14,618 nucleotides of DNA from Haloarcula nitratireducens (GTDB lineage Archaea > Halobacteriota > Halobacteria > Halobacteriales > Haloarculaceae), in NCBI RefSeq assembly GCF_019599505.1, contig NZ_RKLT01000046.1, positions 1-14,618 on the forward strand. The letters are read 5' to 3'. The stretch's first letter is position 1, and every line of letters begins with the position of its first letter. This document shows, one piece after another, positions 6,204 through 13,865 of the stretch. The position numbers and the translations under genes are program-made. The notes under the pieces are model-generated. The model was not told the origin of the DNA and ran no database searches. It was given only the letters and a program-made list of their open reading frames with translations.

Positions 6204-7637
6204 ATGGGGTACCTGATGTGGGCGATTACGCGAATCAACGGGCGGGGGATTCTGTTGGCTCTCGGCGGAATTTACCTCGTGTTTGCGACCGGGTGGCCGT
6301 TCGTTCCGGGAGTCGTTCTTGACCCCGGTGCCGATATCGTCGTCGCTATAACCGTCGGTGGATCCGCGCTCGTCCTCCTCGCGGCGGGCTACTGGCTGCC
6401 ACGGACCGATATCCGTCCCGACCTCTTCGGGACAGTCGCACGATGGTGTGTCGGCGCTGTTGGTGTGATACTCGGAATCCTCCTCTTCATCGCATTTGTC
6501 GCCACCCTCACGAACGTCGTTGTGAACGTGTTTATTCTCACGGCACTCGCCAGCGTTGCCGGCCTCATCATGGGTGTTCACGATGCGCGGGCAAAAACCC
6601 AGATTCGAAACGCCGAGGAGAAACAGCGCGAAACCAAACACTATGAGACCATTGTCGAGACCGTTAGCGACGGTATCTTTGTCTCCGACGGCGAGAATCG
6701 TTTTACCTTGGTCAACCAGGCGTACGCCGATATGGTCGGCTACGACCGTGAGGACCTCCTCGGCTCGCAGACGGAGCGGTTTATCGACGAGATGGAGACA
6801 CCGAAAGCGGAGCTGCGACGCGAACTGGCGACAGATAATCATAAGCCGAAAACCTACGAGGCGACGTTGAAAACGGCATCGGGGGAGCAAATCGAAACCG
6901 AAGCGACACTTGCCCCGCTCTCGATGGGCGACGAGAAGGCCCTTGATTTCGTCGGCGTCGTCCGCGACGTGACGGCCCGCAACGAGCGTGAACGGAAACT
7001 CCACGAACAGAACGAACGCTTGGACAGCTTCGCGAGCATGTTGGCACATGAGCTTCGGAATCCCGTGGCAGTCGGGCAGATCTACAGCCAGCAACTGCCA
7101 GCCGAGGCAGATGCGGACGCCGTTGAGTACGTTGCCGAGGCGTTCGACCGCATTGAGGACATGATTGACGTAATGCTGGTGCTAACACGCCGTAGTGACG
7201 CAGTCTCTAAGAACGAGTCAGTCGTGCTTGCGGACACAGCGCGGGACGCGTGGGACGAAATAAACGCTCCCGATGCGACGCTGGACATAGAAGTCAACGT
7301 CGAGATACGAGCTGACGAAACATATCTCCGGCACCTGTTTCGGAATTTGTTCGAGAACGCTGTTGAGCACGGCGGAAAAGATGTCACCATTACAGTCGGT
7401 GACCTGCCAACCGGGTTCTACGTGGGTGATGACGGTGTTGGCATCCCGCCTGAAGACCGAGAAGCTGTTTTTGAGGCCGGCTATACGACCGCCGCTGATG
7501 CTGGGGGGACAGGGTTGGGGCTGGCGTTCGTTTGCGAGTTGGTTGACGTGTATGGGTGGTCATGCGAGATAAACAAGAGCGATGCTGGCGGTGCGCGCTT
7601 CGAATTCACGGACGTACTCCGAGATGCAAGCGAGTGA
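6204..7637 (+). CDS. Membrane histidine kinase with PAS sensor domain
   Basis: This is a kinase of about 477 residues. Four hydrophobic segments lie at about 15-30, 44-62, 83-102 and 106-125. A PAS domain follows (about 145-258, YETIVETVSDGIFVSDGENR onward), then the DHp/HATPase region. The H box MLAHELRNPV has the phosphorylated His at 282. The N box NLFENAVEHG is near 381-390. G1 is DDGVGIP at 409-415 and G2 is GGTGLGL at 434-440, so the catalytic core is complete. It should autophosphorylate in response to a membrane or PAS-bound signal. No response regulator lies next to it, so its partner is unknown; many haloarchaeal kinases are orphans. ATG 6204 was preferred to TTG 6192 for promoter spacing. 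The 3' end overlaps a convergent small gene by 32 bases. Confidence 0.93.
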   Translation: MGYLMWAITRINGRGILLALGGIYLVFATGWPFVPGVVLDPGADIVVAITVGGSALVLLAAGYWLPRTDIRPDLFGTVARWCVGAVGVILGILLFIAFVATLTNVVVNVFILTALASVAGLIMGVHDARAKTQIRNAEEKQRETKHYETIVETVSDGIFVSDGENRFTLVNQAYADMVGYDREDLLGSQTERFIDEMETPKAELRRELATDNHKPKTYEATLKTASGEQIETEATLAPLSMGDEKALDFVGVVRDVTARNERERKLHEQNERLDSFASMLAHELRNPVAVGQIYSQQLPAEADADAVEYVAEAFDRIEDMIDVMLVLTRRSDAVSKNESVVLADTARDAWDEINAPDATLDIEVNVEIRADETYLRHLFRNLFENAVEHGGKDVTITVGDLPTGFYVGDDGVGIPPEDREAVFEAGYTTAADAGGTGLGLAFVCELVDVYGWSCEINKSDAGGARFEFTDVLRDASE

Positions 7638-7848
7638 GTAAGGCTGCCGCGAGTTCTTTTTCTCGAAACTGTTCCCAGGAGATCTCTTTGAGGTCTTCGT
7701 CCTGGTCACGGAATCTGACCCGAACCAGGCCGCGGTCTCCTTCGCTTTCCGATTCGGAGGGCTGTCCCGGATACCTACCGTGATCCTTGATGCGTGTTCT
7801 ATCGAGTGCCGGTTCGGTCACGTACTCGACTTCGGTATCGGGAGTCAT
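7606..7848 (-). CDS. Small acidic haloarchaeal hypothetical, possibly truncated
   Basis: This 80-residue protein starts MTPDTEVEYVTEPALDRTRI and includes LVRVRFRDQDEDLKEISWEQ. The start is supported by TATA-like gatataagg (7880-7888, coding strand) about 32 bases ahead. I recall similar small haloarchaeal proteins in which the ISWEQF segment is followed by a longer conserved C-terminus. Here the sequence switches to AAALLTRLHLGVRP and ends inside the kinase gene read on the other strand. This suggests the 3' end was lost when the two genes were joined. Function unknown. Confidence 0.55.
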   Translation of the reverse strand: MTPDTEVEYVTEPALDRTRIKDHGRYPGQPSESESEGDRGLVRVRFRDQDEDLKEISWEQFREKELAAALLTRLHLGVRP

Positions 7849-8111
7849 CGTACTCAGGGCTGAGGGGCGATGAAACCTTATATCAGACGGCCAAACCGGA
7901 TGGAAGTGGGGCGAGTCCTGAAATCGAAGAAGATGGCCAATCATTCGTGATTGATGTACCTGTTGACGAGATCCAAACCGGTAATATAGAAGCTGGTGAA
8001 ACGTCTCGGATCGCGCTATTCTCGACTGAATCGAACCTACGTTGTGTTGAGCGAGGTTGTGAGCTGTTGGTGTGTGCTGAGTCCTGTCTGGAAGCGCTCA
8101 ACGATTTGTGA
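7794..8111 (+). pseudogene. Fragment resembling the N-terminal part of haloarchaeal TRAM-domain proteins
   Basis: From about 7903 the frame reads EIEEDGQSFVIDVPVDEIQ and then TGNIEAGETSRIALFSTES. This matches the pattern I recall from the N-terminal portion of small haloarchaeal TRAM proteins (G-x-Y/F-V-V-x-V-P-x-x-E-I ... E-T-x-R-V-A-L). Those proteins continue into an RNA-binding TRAM domain, which is missing: a stop comes 28 residues later after an unrelated-looking tail. No good start codon stands before the conserved part. The upstream 110 bases run across the 5' end and promoter of the divergent small gene. It overlaps the zinc protein gene by 75 bases. It is best read as a remnant, but a short functional protein is possible. 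Confidence 0.4.
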
Positions 8112-8447
8112 CTGATGATCCTGGCAGGCAAGCACAGCAACTGCGCCATCTTGGACTGGAATCACTGGATGACGTGGATTGTGGGCAGCGAGGTGACAGC
8201 TGGGGCAGTTCACACCACCAGCGGGGTGATAGTCGAGGAGTTCAGCCGTATCTGTGCTCGTATACGCACAGATGTCGGCGAACTGGGTGAGATGAGAGTC
8301 ACAACCAACAAGTGGAACGGTAAGCTGCTCAAGGAGCAGGAATGATGGCGTGTCGTTTGACTGGAGCGCAGACTCACACGCGGGGCACTGAACCGGCGGC
8401 TGACTCGGGAAGTCGGCCGACTGGGTGGGAGACTCTGCTGGACACAT
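8037..8447 (-). CDS. Protein with two tandem zinc-binding units
   Basis: This 136-residue protein has two similar halves. Unit 1 has C21-P-A-C24, then 24 residues, then C49-D-S-H52. Unit 2 has C81-P-S-C84, then 23 residues, then C108-Q-D-H111. In each half a hydrophobic strand (VPLVGC, AVAVLAC) leads into the CxxH. Each unit can bind one zinc ion, as in zinc-ribbon proteins. I do not recognise a named family and no enzyme motif is seen, so DNA, RNA or protein binding is the likely role. The start is the ATG at 8447. The 3' end overlaps the TRAM-like fragment on the other strand. Confidence 0.7.
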   Translation of the reverse strand: MCPAESPTQSADFPSQPPVQCPACESALQSNDTPSFLLLEQLTVPLVGCDSHLTQFADICAYTSTDTAELLDYHPAGGVNCPSCHLAAHNPRHPVIPVQDGAVAVLACQDHQSQIVERFQTGLSTHQQLTTSLNTT

Positions 8448-8533
8448 ACTGAGGAGTGTGACACTGTCTCGATTCCCTACGCGGGTAAGTGCTGGGACAG
8501 ACGTGTTATTTCGCCTAACTGAGTAGCTGTATT

Positions 8534-8553
8534 AGTGAGAGGGTCCTCTCACT
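8534..8553. terminator. Perfect 9-base hairpin between two minus-strand genes
   Basis: agtgagagg (8534-8542) and cctctcact (8545-8553) pair around a 2-base loop. It lies 78 bases beyond the stop of the KaiC-like gene and about 90 bases before the zinc protein gene, so it could end the upstream transcript. There is no clear T run, so it could also be a regulatory site. Confidence 0.4.
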
Positions 8554-8630
8554 GACAACGCGTAGTGGGCAGCTCAATGGCTGTTCGCCTCCCTCACAAC
8601 TCGTGACCCTTCTCTGAAAGAGAGCGCTCG

Positions 8631-9332
8631 CTACGGCTGATGCCGCTGTTGATCCTGTGGACTCGCGGAGACCTGGCGCCACGATGGCGAGTCAATGCCT
8701 AATCCACGGGCTCGTATTTCAGTATTATCGTCATCAGTCATCTGGACGTCGATAGTTCCGTCGCAGTATTGTTCGATCACATCGACTGTCAAATCATCCT
8801 GCATCGAGCTATCGAGTACGAACACGCCCAGATCAGCAGTTGCGATGACTCGGCCTGAGAGCATATGAATGAAGCGGGAGACAGCCTCCAGCTCGGCGTG
8901 GGCGATCAGCGCTGAGACGGAAAACACGCCGACACGGACGCGATCGTAGCCGCGTTCCAGCAGCATCTCGTAGAGCACTGAGAGTTCCATCTGAATCGCC
9001 GTGAGATCGCCTGGATCGTCGATCGATTTCGTGTGTTCGTCGAATCGCTGCTGATCGTCTTCAAGGCCCGAACAATCGACGATTCCGACTCGACCACGAT
9101 CGAGGGTTTCTACTTCGTGGGCCGCTCGCTCGAGAAGGGAGCGGCCACTGGTACCGGCCGAGAGTAACAACACCCCTTCGTTGCTGCTGGTGCCCGCGAG
9201 CATCAGACGGAGCGCCACGTCACGAGCGCCCTGTCCGGAAGACCCACTGACCAAAATGTTGGTTCCTGGTTGTACGGTCTCTGGCTCTAGGTTTGATGGG
9301 AACGTGAACTGTGGCCCGCCGTTGGACGCCAT
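8631..9332 (-). CDS. KaiC-like (DUF7504-type) signalling protein with degenerate Walker A
   Basis: This 233-residue protein is of the RecA/KaiC-like fold used in haloarchaeal sensory clusters. The P-loop position reads GSSGQGAR at residues 30-37. The Lys and Ser/Thr of GxxxxGK[ST] are Ala36 and Arg37, so ATP hydrolysis is unlikely. The Walker B-like strand VRVGVFSVSALI (about 132-143) lacks the usual acidic end. VIATADLGVFVLDSSM resembles the later core strands of the family. Its ATG overlaps the stop of the receiver-GAF gene (TAATG), so the two are translated together and probably interact. It may act as a scaffold or output partner rather than an enzyme. The family assignment is from pattern memory. 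Confidence 0.75.
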   Translation of the reverse strand: MASNGGPQFTFPSNLEPETVQPGTNILVSGSSGQGARDVALRLMLAGTSSNEGVLLLSAGTSGRSLLERAAHEVETLDRGRVGIVDCSGLEDDQQRFDEHTKSIDDPGDLTAIQMELSVLYEMLLERGYDRVRVGVFSVSALIAHAELEAVSRFIHMLSGRVIATADLGVFVLDSSMQDDLTVDVIEQYCDGTIDVQMTDDDNTEIRARGLGIDSPSWRQVSASPQDQQRHQP

Positions 9333-10255
9333 TAGCGTCCTCCATCATCGCTGTTATCGGCAGGACGAGTAGCCTGCATCTCCGCCCCGTTCTGGCGTTG
9401 TCTCAGCACTGTGAGCCAGTCCATTACTTCGGCTGCCAACAGTTCCAGATACGCTTCGTCTTCGTCGGTGAATTCGCGGGGTGTGTCGTCGTAGATACAC
9501 ACTGTTCCGATCGGATACCCCTCCTTCGTGGTCAGGGTCGCTCCGGCGTAGAAACGAATATCGAACTCTTGCAGGAGTTCGCTGTCCCCAAAGTGGGAGT
9601 CTGCTCGAGTATCTTCGATCACGGTCACTCCCTCACTCAGAATCGTATAGGTACACAGTGACTGCTCACGGGGTGTTGCCTCCCAGTTCTCGCCGTGGCA
9701 GGCCAGAAATTCCTGGGTCTGTTCGGTGATGATATTCACCGAACTCTGGGTCACGTCGAAGTGGACAGCAGCCAAATCCGTAATACGCTGGATTACTGGC
9801 AGGAATACTTGGGCATTGAGATTGTACGCTTCAAGGGCTGTGAGGCGTTCCCGTTCGGTCGCTGGCAGCGGATACGCAGTTTGACTCCGCTGTGCTGCCG
9901 TGGTTCGGGTAAGTTGAGCGATTCGCGTCTCTGACTGGGCGCTATCTTTCTTCACGAACTCGACGACGTGATCGTTCGCTTCGGCGGCGATCAGCTCGCG
10001 ATCGGCATCTGTACAGATGATTACACCCGTATCCGGTGCTACCTCTCGGACGTGCGAAATGAGTTCTAGACCGGTTCCGTCTGGGAGTTCATACTCTGTG
10101 ACGAGACAGTCGATATCTCGATGGGCAATGATCTCCTGTGCCGCTGCGAGTGTCTCTCGTTCGAGGACTTGGCACGCTGGCTCCTCAACTAACCCGTCCA
10201 GTGGGGCCGTCCAATTTGTTTTCGGATCAACGCAGAGGATGGTGAGTTGTGACAT
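9332..10255 (-). CDS. Degenerate receiver-GAF sensory protein
   Basis: This 307-residue protein has a receiver-like domain (about 1-115) and a GAF domain (about 145-285). The receiver keeps one acidic residue at the first strand (LCVD10) and a Lys near 102. The phosphorylation site in LVTEYELPDGTG carries Glu54 instead of Asp, so it is probably not phosphorylated, or mimics the phosphorylated state. The GAF part has the typical run SLCTYTILSEGVTVIEDTRA, then GYPIGTVCIYDDTPREFTDE, as in haloarchaeal light/redox-type GAF modules. No kinase or HTH output domain follows. The coupled KaiC-like gene is therefore the likely effector. The start at ATG 10255 gives a canonical receiver beginning (MSQLTILCVD). 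Confidence 0.88.
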   Translation of the reverse strand: MSQLTILCVDPKTNWTAPLDGLVEEPACQVLERETLAAAQEIIAHRDIDCLVTEYELPDGTGLELISHVREVAPDTGVIICTDADRELIAAEANDHVVEFVKKDSAQSETRIAQLTRTTAAQRSQTAYPLPATERERLTALEAYNLNAQVFLPVIQRITDLAAVHFDVTQSSVNIITEQTQEFLACHGENWEATPREQSLCTYTILSEGVTVIEDTRADSHFGDSELLQEFDIRFYAGATLTTKEGYPIGTVCIYDDTPREFTDEDEAYLELLAAEVMDWLTVLRQRQNGAEMQATRPADNSDDGGR

Positions 10256-10577
10256 GGTGTTAGTCGGGATTGTCTTTGGTGTCTACTCGATATCTGCTGG
10301 TGTGGCTGTCAGCGCACGTCGGGGTACACACTGTCTTTGTGACCGAATTTGAGCACGGAATACTGTCTCGCCTACTGAATGAGGCTTCGAGATACAGGTC
10401 CTGCTAGCTTCGATACCAGCGACCGCTTTGTATTGGTGCCCTTTCATGAGTTATGTTACCACAGCACACCCTATAATGATATGGTCGCCTATCTCGTGCA
10501 GGTTCGATGCCCATGCGGTAGATGTCTCTGTAGACGGCCGCTTGGTGGGTTTGCTGTAACGAAACGGCTTTTTAGGG
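10256..10577. other. Non-coding stretch
   Basis: I find no supported gene here. A weak TATA-like gatatc lies near 10290 and could serve the receiver-GAF gene on the minus strand. The open frames across it lack haloarchaeal codon bias and recognisable motifs. Confidence 0.4.
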
Positions 10578-10868
10578 CTAAGGGGTATCGGTCGCCGCCA
10601 CCAGCTCATCGCAGAATGCAGTAAGGAGAGTTTCGGGCTCTTGCTCCACAGTGCCCGGCGCTGCTTCCCAGAGTTCGACGTCAAGCTCCTGTGTGGCTGT
10701 TACCTGGCCGTCTGTCGCGGTGACCATGAGAATTGCCTGCTGATAGATGACGACGATTCGCTCCTCGTCGACGTCGAGATATTCGATGCCAGCTCGTTCG
10801 AGCGTGTCTCGAAGATTCGTCGGTTTGGGGAGTGTGCCGTGGTGGACCGTCGTCTCGTCGGCAGTCAT
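10578..10868 (-). CDS. Small acidic hypothetical protein
   Basis: This 96-residue protein has a central alpha/beta-looking segment: NLRDTLERAGIEYLDVDEER followed by IVVIYQQAILMVTATDGQV. I do not recognise a family. The ATG at 10868 (MTADETTVHHG) is preferred to an upstream alternative start at 10895. TATA-like ggatatac on the coding strand (about 10898-10905) lies close to 30 bases ahead of it, while a start at 10895 would fall inside or too near that element. It stands alone between the receiver-GAF operon and the HalOD1 gene and may belong to the same signalling set by position only. Confidence 0.65.
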   Translation of the reverse strand: MTADETTVHHGTLPKPTNLRDTLERAGIEYLDVDEERIVVIYQQAILMVTATDGQVTATQELDVELWEAAPGTVEQEPETLLTAFCDELVAATDTP

Positions 10869-11119
10869 AGTGGGTGTTATTGCCCTCTGGTACAAGTATA
10901 TCCTGGCGCAGGAGCGTGGTTTCTGGTTGCTCTCAGTTACTAGTGAGGGCTTCGATCGCAGTAATTGTCCGCTTATTCACCAGCTATAGCACTAGACGGA
11001 CAAATGGTTTGAATTCAACGGATTTCCGTGGAGAGCAGCGGCTAGACGGCCGGATTGGCCGATTAGTCCTGATCAATCTGGCCAGTCCATTTTTTTGTAG
11101 ATGGAGTATAACGCCGGCA

Positions 11120-11362
11120 ATGGCATTCGTCTATCCAATCATCAAAGAAGTCGCCAAGCAGGAGGGAATTGCTGTTGATTCCCAGCGGCTCCCCCCATTG
11201 TATGAGACGATAGACCCAAAATTGCTACAGAGGTTTGTTGAGATGGAGACTTGTGAGACATCAACTATTGAATTCGAATATTATGGCCATAGTGTGGCAG
11301 TATTTGGTGACGGTAGTATTGAGATAAAGGAAACAGTAGACCATCCTGTGCAGATGACGTAG
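11120..11362 (+). CDS. Stand-alone HalOD1 output-domain protein
   Basis: This 80-residue protein matches the halobacterial output domain 1 pattern. An N-terminal helix IIKEVAKQEG leads to the signature LPPLYETIDP (residues 24-33), then the beta hairpin IEFEYYGHSVAVFGDGSIEI. HalOD1 occurs in haloarchaea alone or fused behind receiver domains, and its biochemical role is unknown. The start ATG 11120 begins just before the family's normal N-terminus. A T-rich run (atttttttg, 11089-11097) lies about 24 bases ahead and may act as the promoter element. It is the only plus-strand gene of the right-hand signalling cluster. Its gene is more AT-rich than its neighbours, which hints at a separate origin. 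Confidence 0.75.
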   Translation: MAFVYPIIKEVAKQEGIAVDSQRLPPLYETIDPKLLQRFVEMETCETSTIEFEYYGHSVAVFGDGSIEIKETVDHPVQMT

Positions 11363-11412
11363 CAAGTACGTGGATACTGTGAGTGGGTCGTTTCACGGCG
11401 ATGAAAATCTGT

Positions 11413-12177
11413 TCAAGTTAGTGGGGTTTTCACTCTCTTGCAAGACCACCGCTGAGCGGCTTCTGTCGCTATTGAGGCGGATGAGGGTCTATTCCTCTCG
11501 ATCACCCTCGCAACGTGTAGTGTCCACCAGCGAACGAGCTGCGTCCGATTGACGAGCTCGCCGAGGTGGGCGAGCAAGTCGTGTGTCCTGATCGCCAGAG
11601 GCGTCAGCGGTGACCCGAGCGCACGGTCGACGTCAGTGGACAAGTTCGCTTTGTCGACGAGTGTTCGAATTTCTGCCGCCGAGCAGTGGCCGTAGTCGTC
11701 GCTGTCCTCACCAAGGATGCCGAGAGCGAATCCGATGCCTTTGATTGCTCGACGATAGAGGTCTGGCGTTCCCTCCAAGATGATGAGTCAGCCGCCCGGC
11801 TTGAACACTCGCTTGCACTCCTCGATGAGCTGCAGTCGGTCCTCGGCCGGGACGTAATGCAGGAAACGCCGGCCGATAACCATCTCGAAGGAGTCGCTAG
11901 TAAACGGCAGCTGTCTCGCGTCGCTGACGGCGGCCGCACACTGGGCTGCGTGTGCGTTCTCGGCAAAGATATCCACTGCGACGTCGGCGGTGGGATGGGC
12001 GTACTGGCCGTGTGCGATCTCGAGCGTTCTGCCGCGCGCCCACTCGTTGATGAGTTGGTCGTGGCGGGCATACACCGCATTCAACAGCGGATACTGTCGG
12101 ATCTCTCGCGGGCGTTCGGCGATTGCGCCATCGATGTCGACGGGGTCGCCCTTGGCTGGGTGGGCACTATTTGCCAT
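11413..12177 (-). pseudogene. SAM-dependent methyltransferase gene broken by an in-frame TGA
   Basis: The reading frame from ATG 12177 encodes a class I (type 11-like) methyltransferase up to RVFKPGG. It then meets TGA at 11788-11790 and continues in the same frame with LIILEGTPDLYRRAIKGIGF. In related enzymes the sequence after KPGG is usually an Arg, Gly or Lys, then a beta strand. CGA to TGA is a single transition, so a nonsense mutation is the simplest reading. Motif I (RTLEIAHGQY) is atypical and lacks the GxGxG pattern. DARQLPFTSDSFEMVIGRRF fits the acceptor and motif IV region. Beyond about 11550 the C-terminal part looks less natural (basic, Trp/Arg-rich), so a second lesion may exist. 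If the stop is not read through, a 129-residue fragment is made that lacks the C-terminal half. Confidence 0.75.
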
Positions 12178-12270
12178 TGTCTTGTTTCCGTGGGTTTATC
12201 CGGCACAGCCGCAATTTTGGGTTAGTCGAAGCAGTGTTCGCTGTGCTCCGGTGGACTCGTCTTGCGGAGT

Positions 12271-12288
12271 CGTGAGGAGGTACTCACG
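12271..12288. repeat. Small inverted repeat between the methyltransferase and kinase genes
   Basis: cgtgag and ctcacg pair around six bases. A second pair, gactc (12254-12258) and gagtc (12267-12271), adjoins it. Together they may form the 3' end structure of the minus-strand kinase transcript, whose stop is at 12387. The evidence is weak. Confidence 0.25.
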
Positions 12289-12386
12289 CGGTAAACCGAA
12301 TGGTCGAGAGAGTCGTCAAAAAGAATAGTGGCCGTGTAGTTACCTGATGGCAGCGTTACAGGCCAGTGCGGTGCGCTGTGACGTCA

Positions 12387-13805
12387 TTAGTTGTCTGCAG
12401 CGAGCGGAAAAGTAAGTGTGATACGGCTTCCATGAGGGTCGTTTGTGTCAAACGTAATTCTAGCTCCGGAGCGCCGAACAGCCCAATAGACGAAAACTAG
12501 TCCAAGCCCTGTTCCGTGACTGAGTGGGGTAATTTTCTGACCAATGAGTAGATTGTTCGTCTCTCTGTCGGGTATTCCAGGACCATTATCGATTATCCGC
12601 AGAATCCCATTGTTCTCAGCAGTCCGCTCTAGTTCGAGTTTGACGACCGGTGTGTCGGTGTGGTTGTGTTGAATTGCGTTGTCCAGAAGTTCCTGAATCG
12701 CATCGCCGATTTCCGGAACTGCTCTCGTCGTGATCTCTGCTCGTTGTGTAATCTCGATATCAGCTGTGGGGAACTCCTTACGACACTTCGCTACCTGCCG
12801 ATCAATGACAGCCGTGAGGTCTGTTACGACTGGATCGGACCGCTCCGAGATGAGGCTGACAATTTTTCGTTCATGGTTCGCCTGTTCAACGAGGTGTGCA
12901 GCGTGGTCTTGTATTCGACGGGCACAGTCAGTGGCATCGTCAACAAAGCCTTGGTGAATACTTTCTGCCATGCCGTGAATCACAGTCATCTCGTTGCGGA
13001 TATTATGGCGCAACCATTGTTCAAAAATCTGTAACTGTCGCTTCCGTTCCTCTTGCTCCGTGAGGTCGACGATGATCGCTTGGCCGATATCTGTGCCGAA
13101 AAAGGAGCCGGTAGCAGTCGAGACGTGGATATACCGTATATCGCCAGCCGCGGTTCGAAGCTTCATTTGCGTTGGCCCTGTCGACTCTTTGGCTTCGATA
13201 ACTGCCGTTATTTCCTCCCGAGCGTTCTCTCGATCGTCCGGATGGATAAATTCGAAGATGGACTCTCCGAGTAACTCTTCACGGCAGTCTTCATCGAGTA
13301 AGTCGAGCACAGCATCATTACACCAGATAATTTCTCCACTTCCATCGAAGATATTTATCGGGAATGGAGATGTCTGCACGATACTGCGGTAGCGATACTG
13401 ACTTTCGTCTTCGCTTTGAGCGGTCGTGCCTTGGAGAGAGCTTTGAAGTCGGGTGACGATCGTTTCTAGGTTGCTGTCTGCTGGGACATACCCATCTGCA
13501 TCGGCGGCGAGTGCCTCACCTGCGATTGTTTCGGACCCGTCTGCAGGAACCACGAGAAACGGCAGATCCGGCTGTGACATGCGAAGTGATCTGAGAAGTT
13601 GCAGGCCATCGAACTCGGGCAGTGAATATTCGCTGATGATACCGTCAATATCGTCCTTTCGTACTCGGCGAAGACAGTCTGACGCAGCGGAGACGCTTTC
13701 GACTTCGAAACCCCTGTTCTTGAGCGCCGCTGTAAGCTGCCGGTCGATAGTGTCGGCTAATCCTACGAGCAGAATTCGAGTCTCGTCGTCAGCAGACACT
13801 GACAT
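12387..13805 (-). CDS. Receiver-like/PAS/histidine kinase
   Basis: This 472-residue cytoplasmic kinase has three parts. Residues 10-122 are a receiver-like domain whose phosphorylation site reads IISEYSLPEFDG (Glu59 for Asp). The first-strand acidic pair is replaced by Val-Gly and the conserved Lys is absent, so it is a pseudo-receiver. A PAS domain spans about 138-250 (SIVQTSPFPINIFDGSGEII and FIHPDD), followed by the kinase core. The H box LRHNIRNEMTVI has His267, the N box is ELLDNAIQHN (371-380), G1 is DNGPGIP (406-412) and G2 is GTGLGLVF (431-438). The catalytic motifs are intact. This is the common haloarchaeal soluble kinase layout. The upstream gattacaag near 13837-13845 is a possible promoter element. 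It follows the Bat-type gene and its small partner on the same strand, 60 bases on, so the three may form one operon. Confidence 0.92.
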   Translation of the reverse strand: MSVSADDETRILLVGLADTIDRQLTAALKNRGFEVESVSAASDCLRRVRKDDIDGIISEYSLPEFDGLQLLRSLRMSQPDLPFLVVPADGSETIAGEALAADADGYVPADSNLETIVTRLQSSLQGTTAQSEDESQYRYRSIVQTSPFPINIFDGSGEIIWCNDAVLDLLDEDCREELLGESIFEFIHPDDRENAREEITAVIEAKESTGPTQMKLRTAAGDIRYIHVSTATGSFFGTDIGQAIIVDLTEQEERKRQLQIFEQWLRHNIRNEMTVIHGMAESIHQGFVDDATDCARRIQDHAAHLVEQANHERKIVSLISERSDPVVTDLTAVIDRQVAKCRKEFPTADIEITQRAEITTRAVPEIGDAIQELLDNAIQHNHTDTPVVKLELERTAENNGILRIIDNGPGIPDRETNNLLIGQKITPLSHGTGLGLVFVYWAVRRSGARITFDTNDPHGSRITLTFPLAADN

Positions 13806-13865
13806 TCGGTGTACACTATCTCTACGAACACGACACTTGTAATCGTCGGGGGTCAGAACCGATGG

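Noticed and set aside
6201..7094. Long minus-strand open frame opposite the membrane histidine kinase
   Set aside because: The plus frame carries complete kinase motifs. The minus translation has no recognisable domain.
10379..10684. Open frames on both strands in the gap after the receiver-GAF gene
   Set aside because: Their composition is not haloarchaeal-like, no start signals or motifs are seen, and they overlap the 3' end of the real small gene at 10578-10868.
12660..13842. Several plus-strand frames across the receiver-PAS-kinase gene
   Set aside because: They are Ser/Arg/Cys-rich shadows of a gene with intact kinase motifs.
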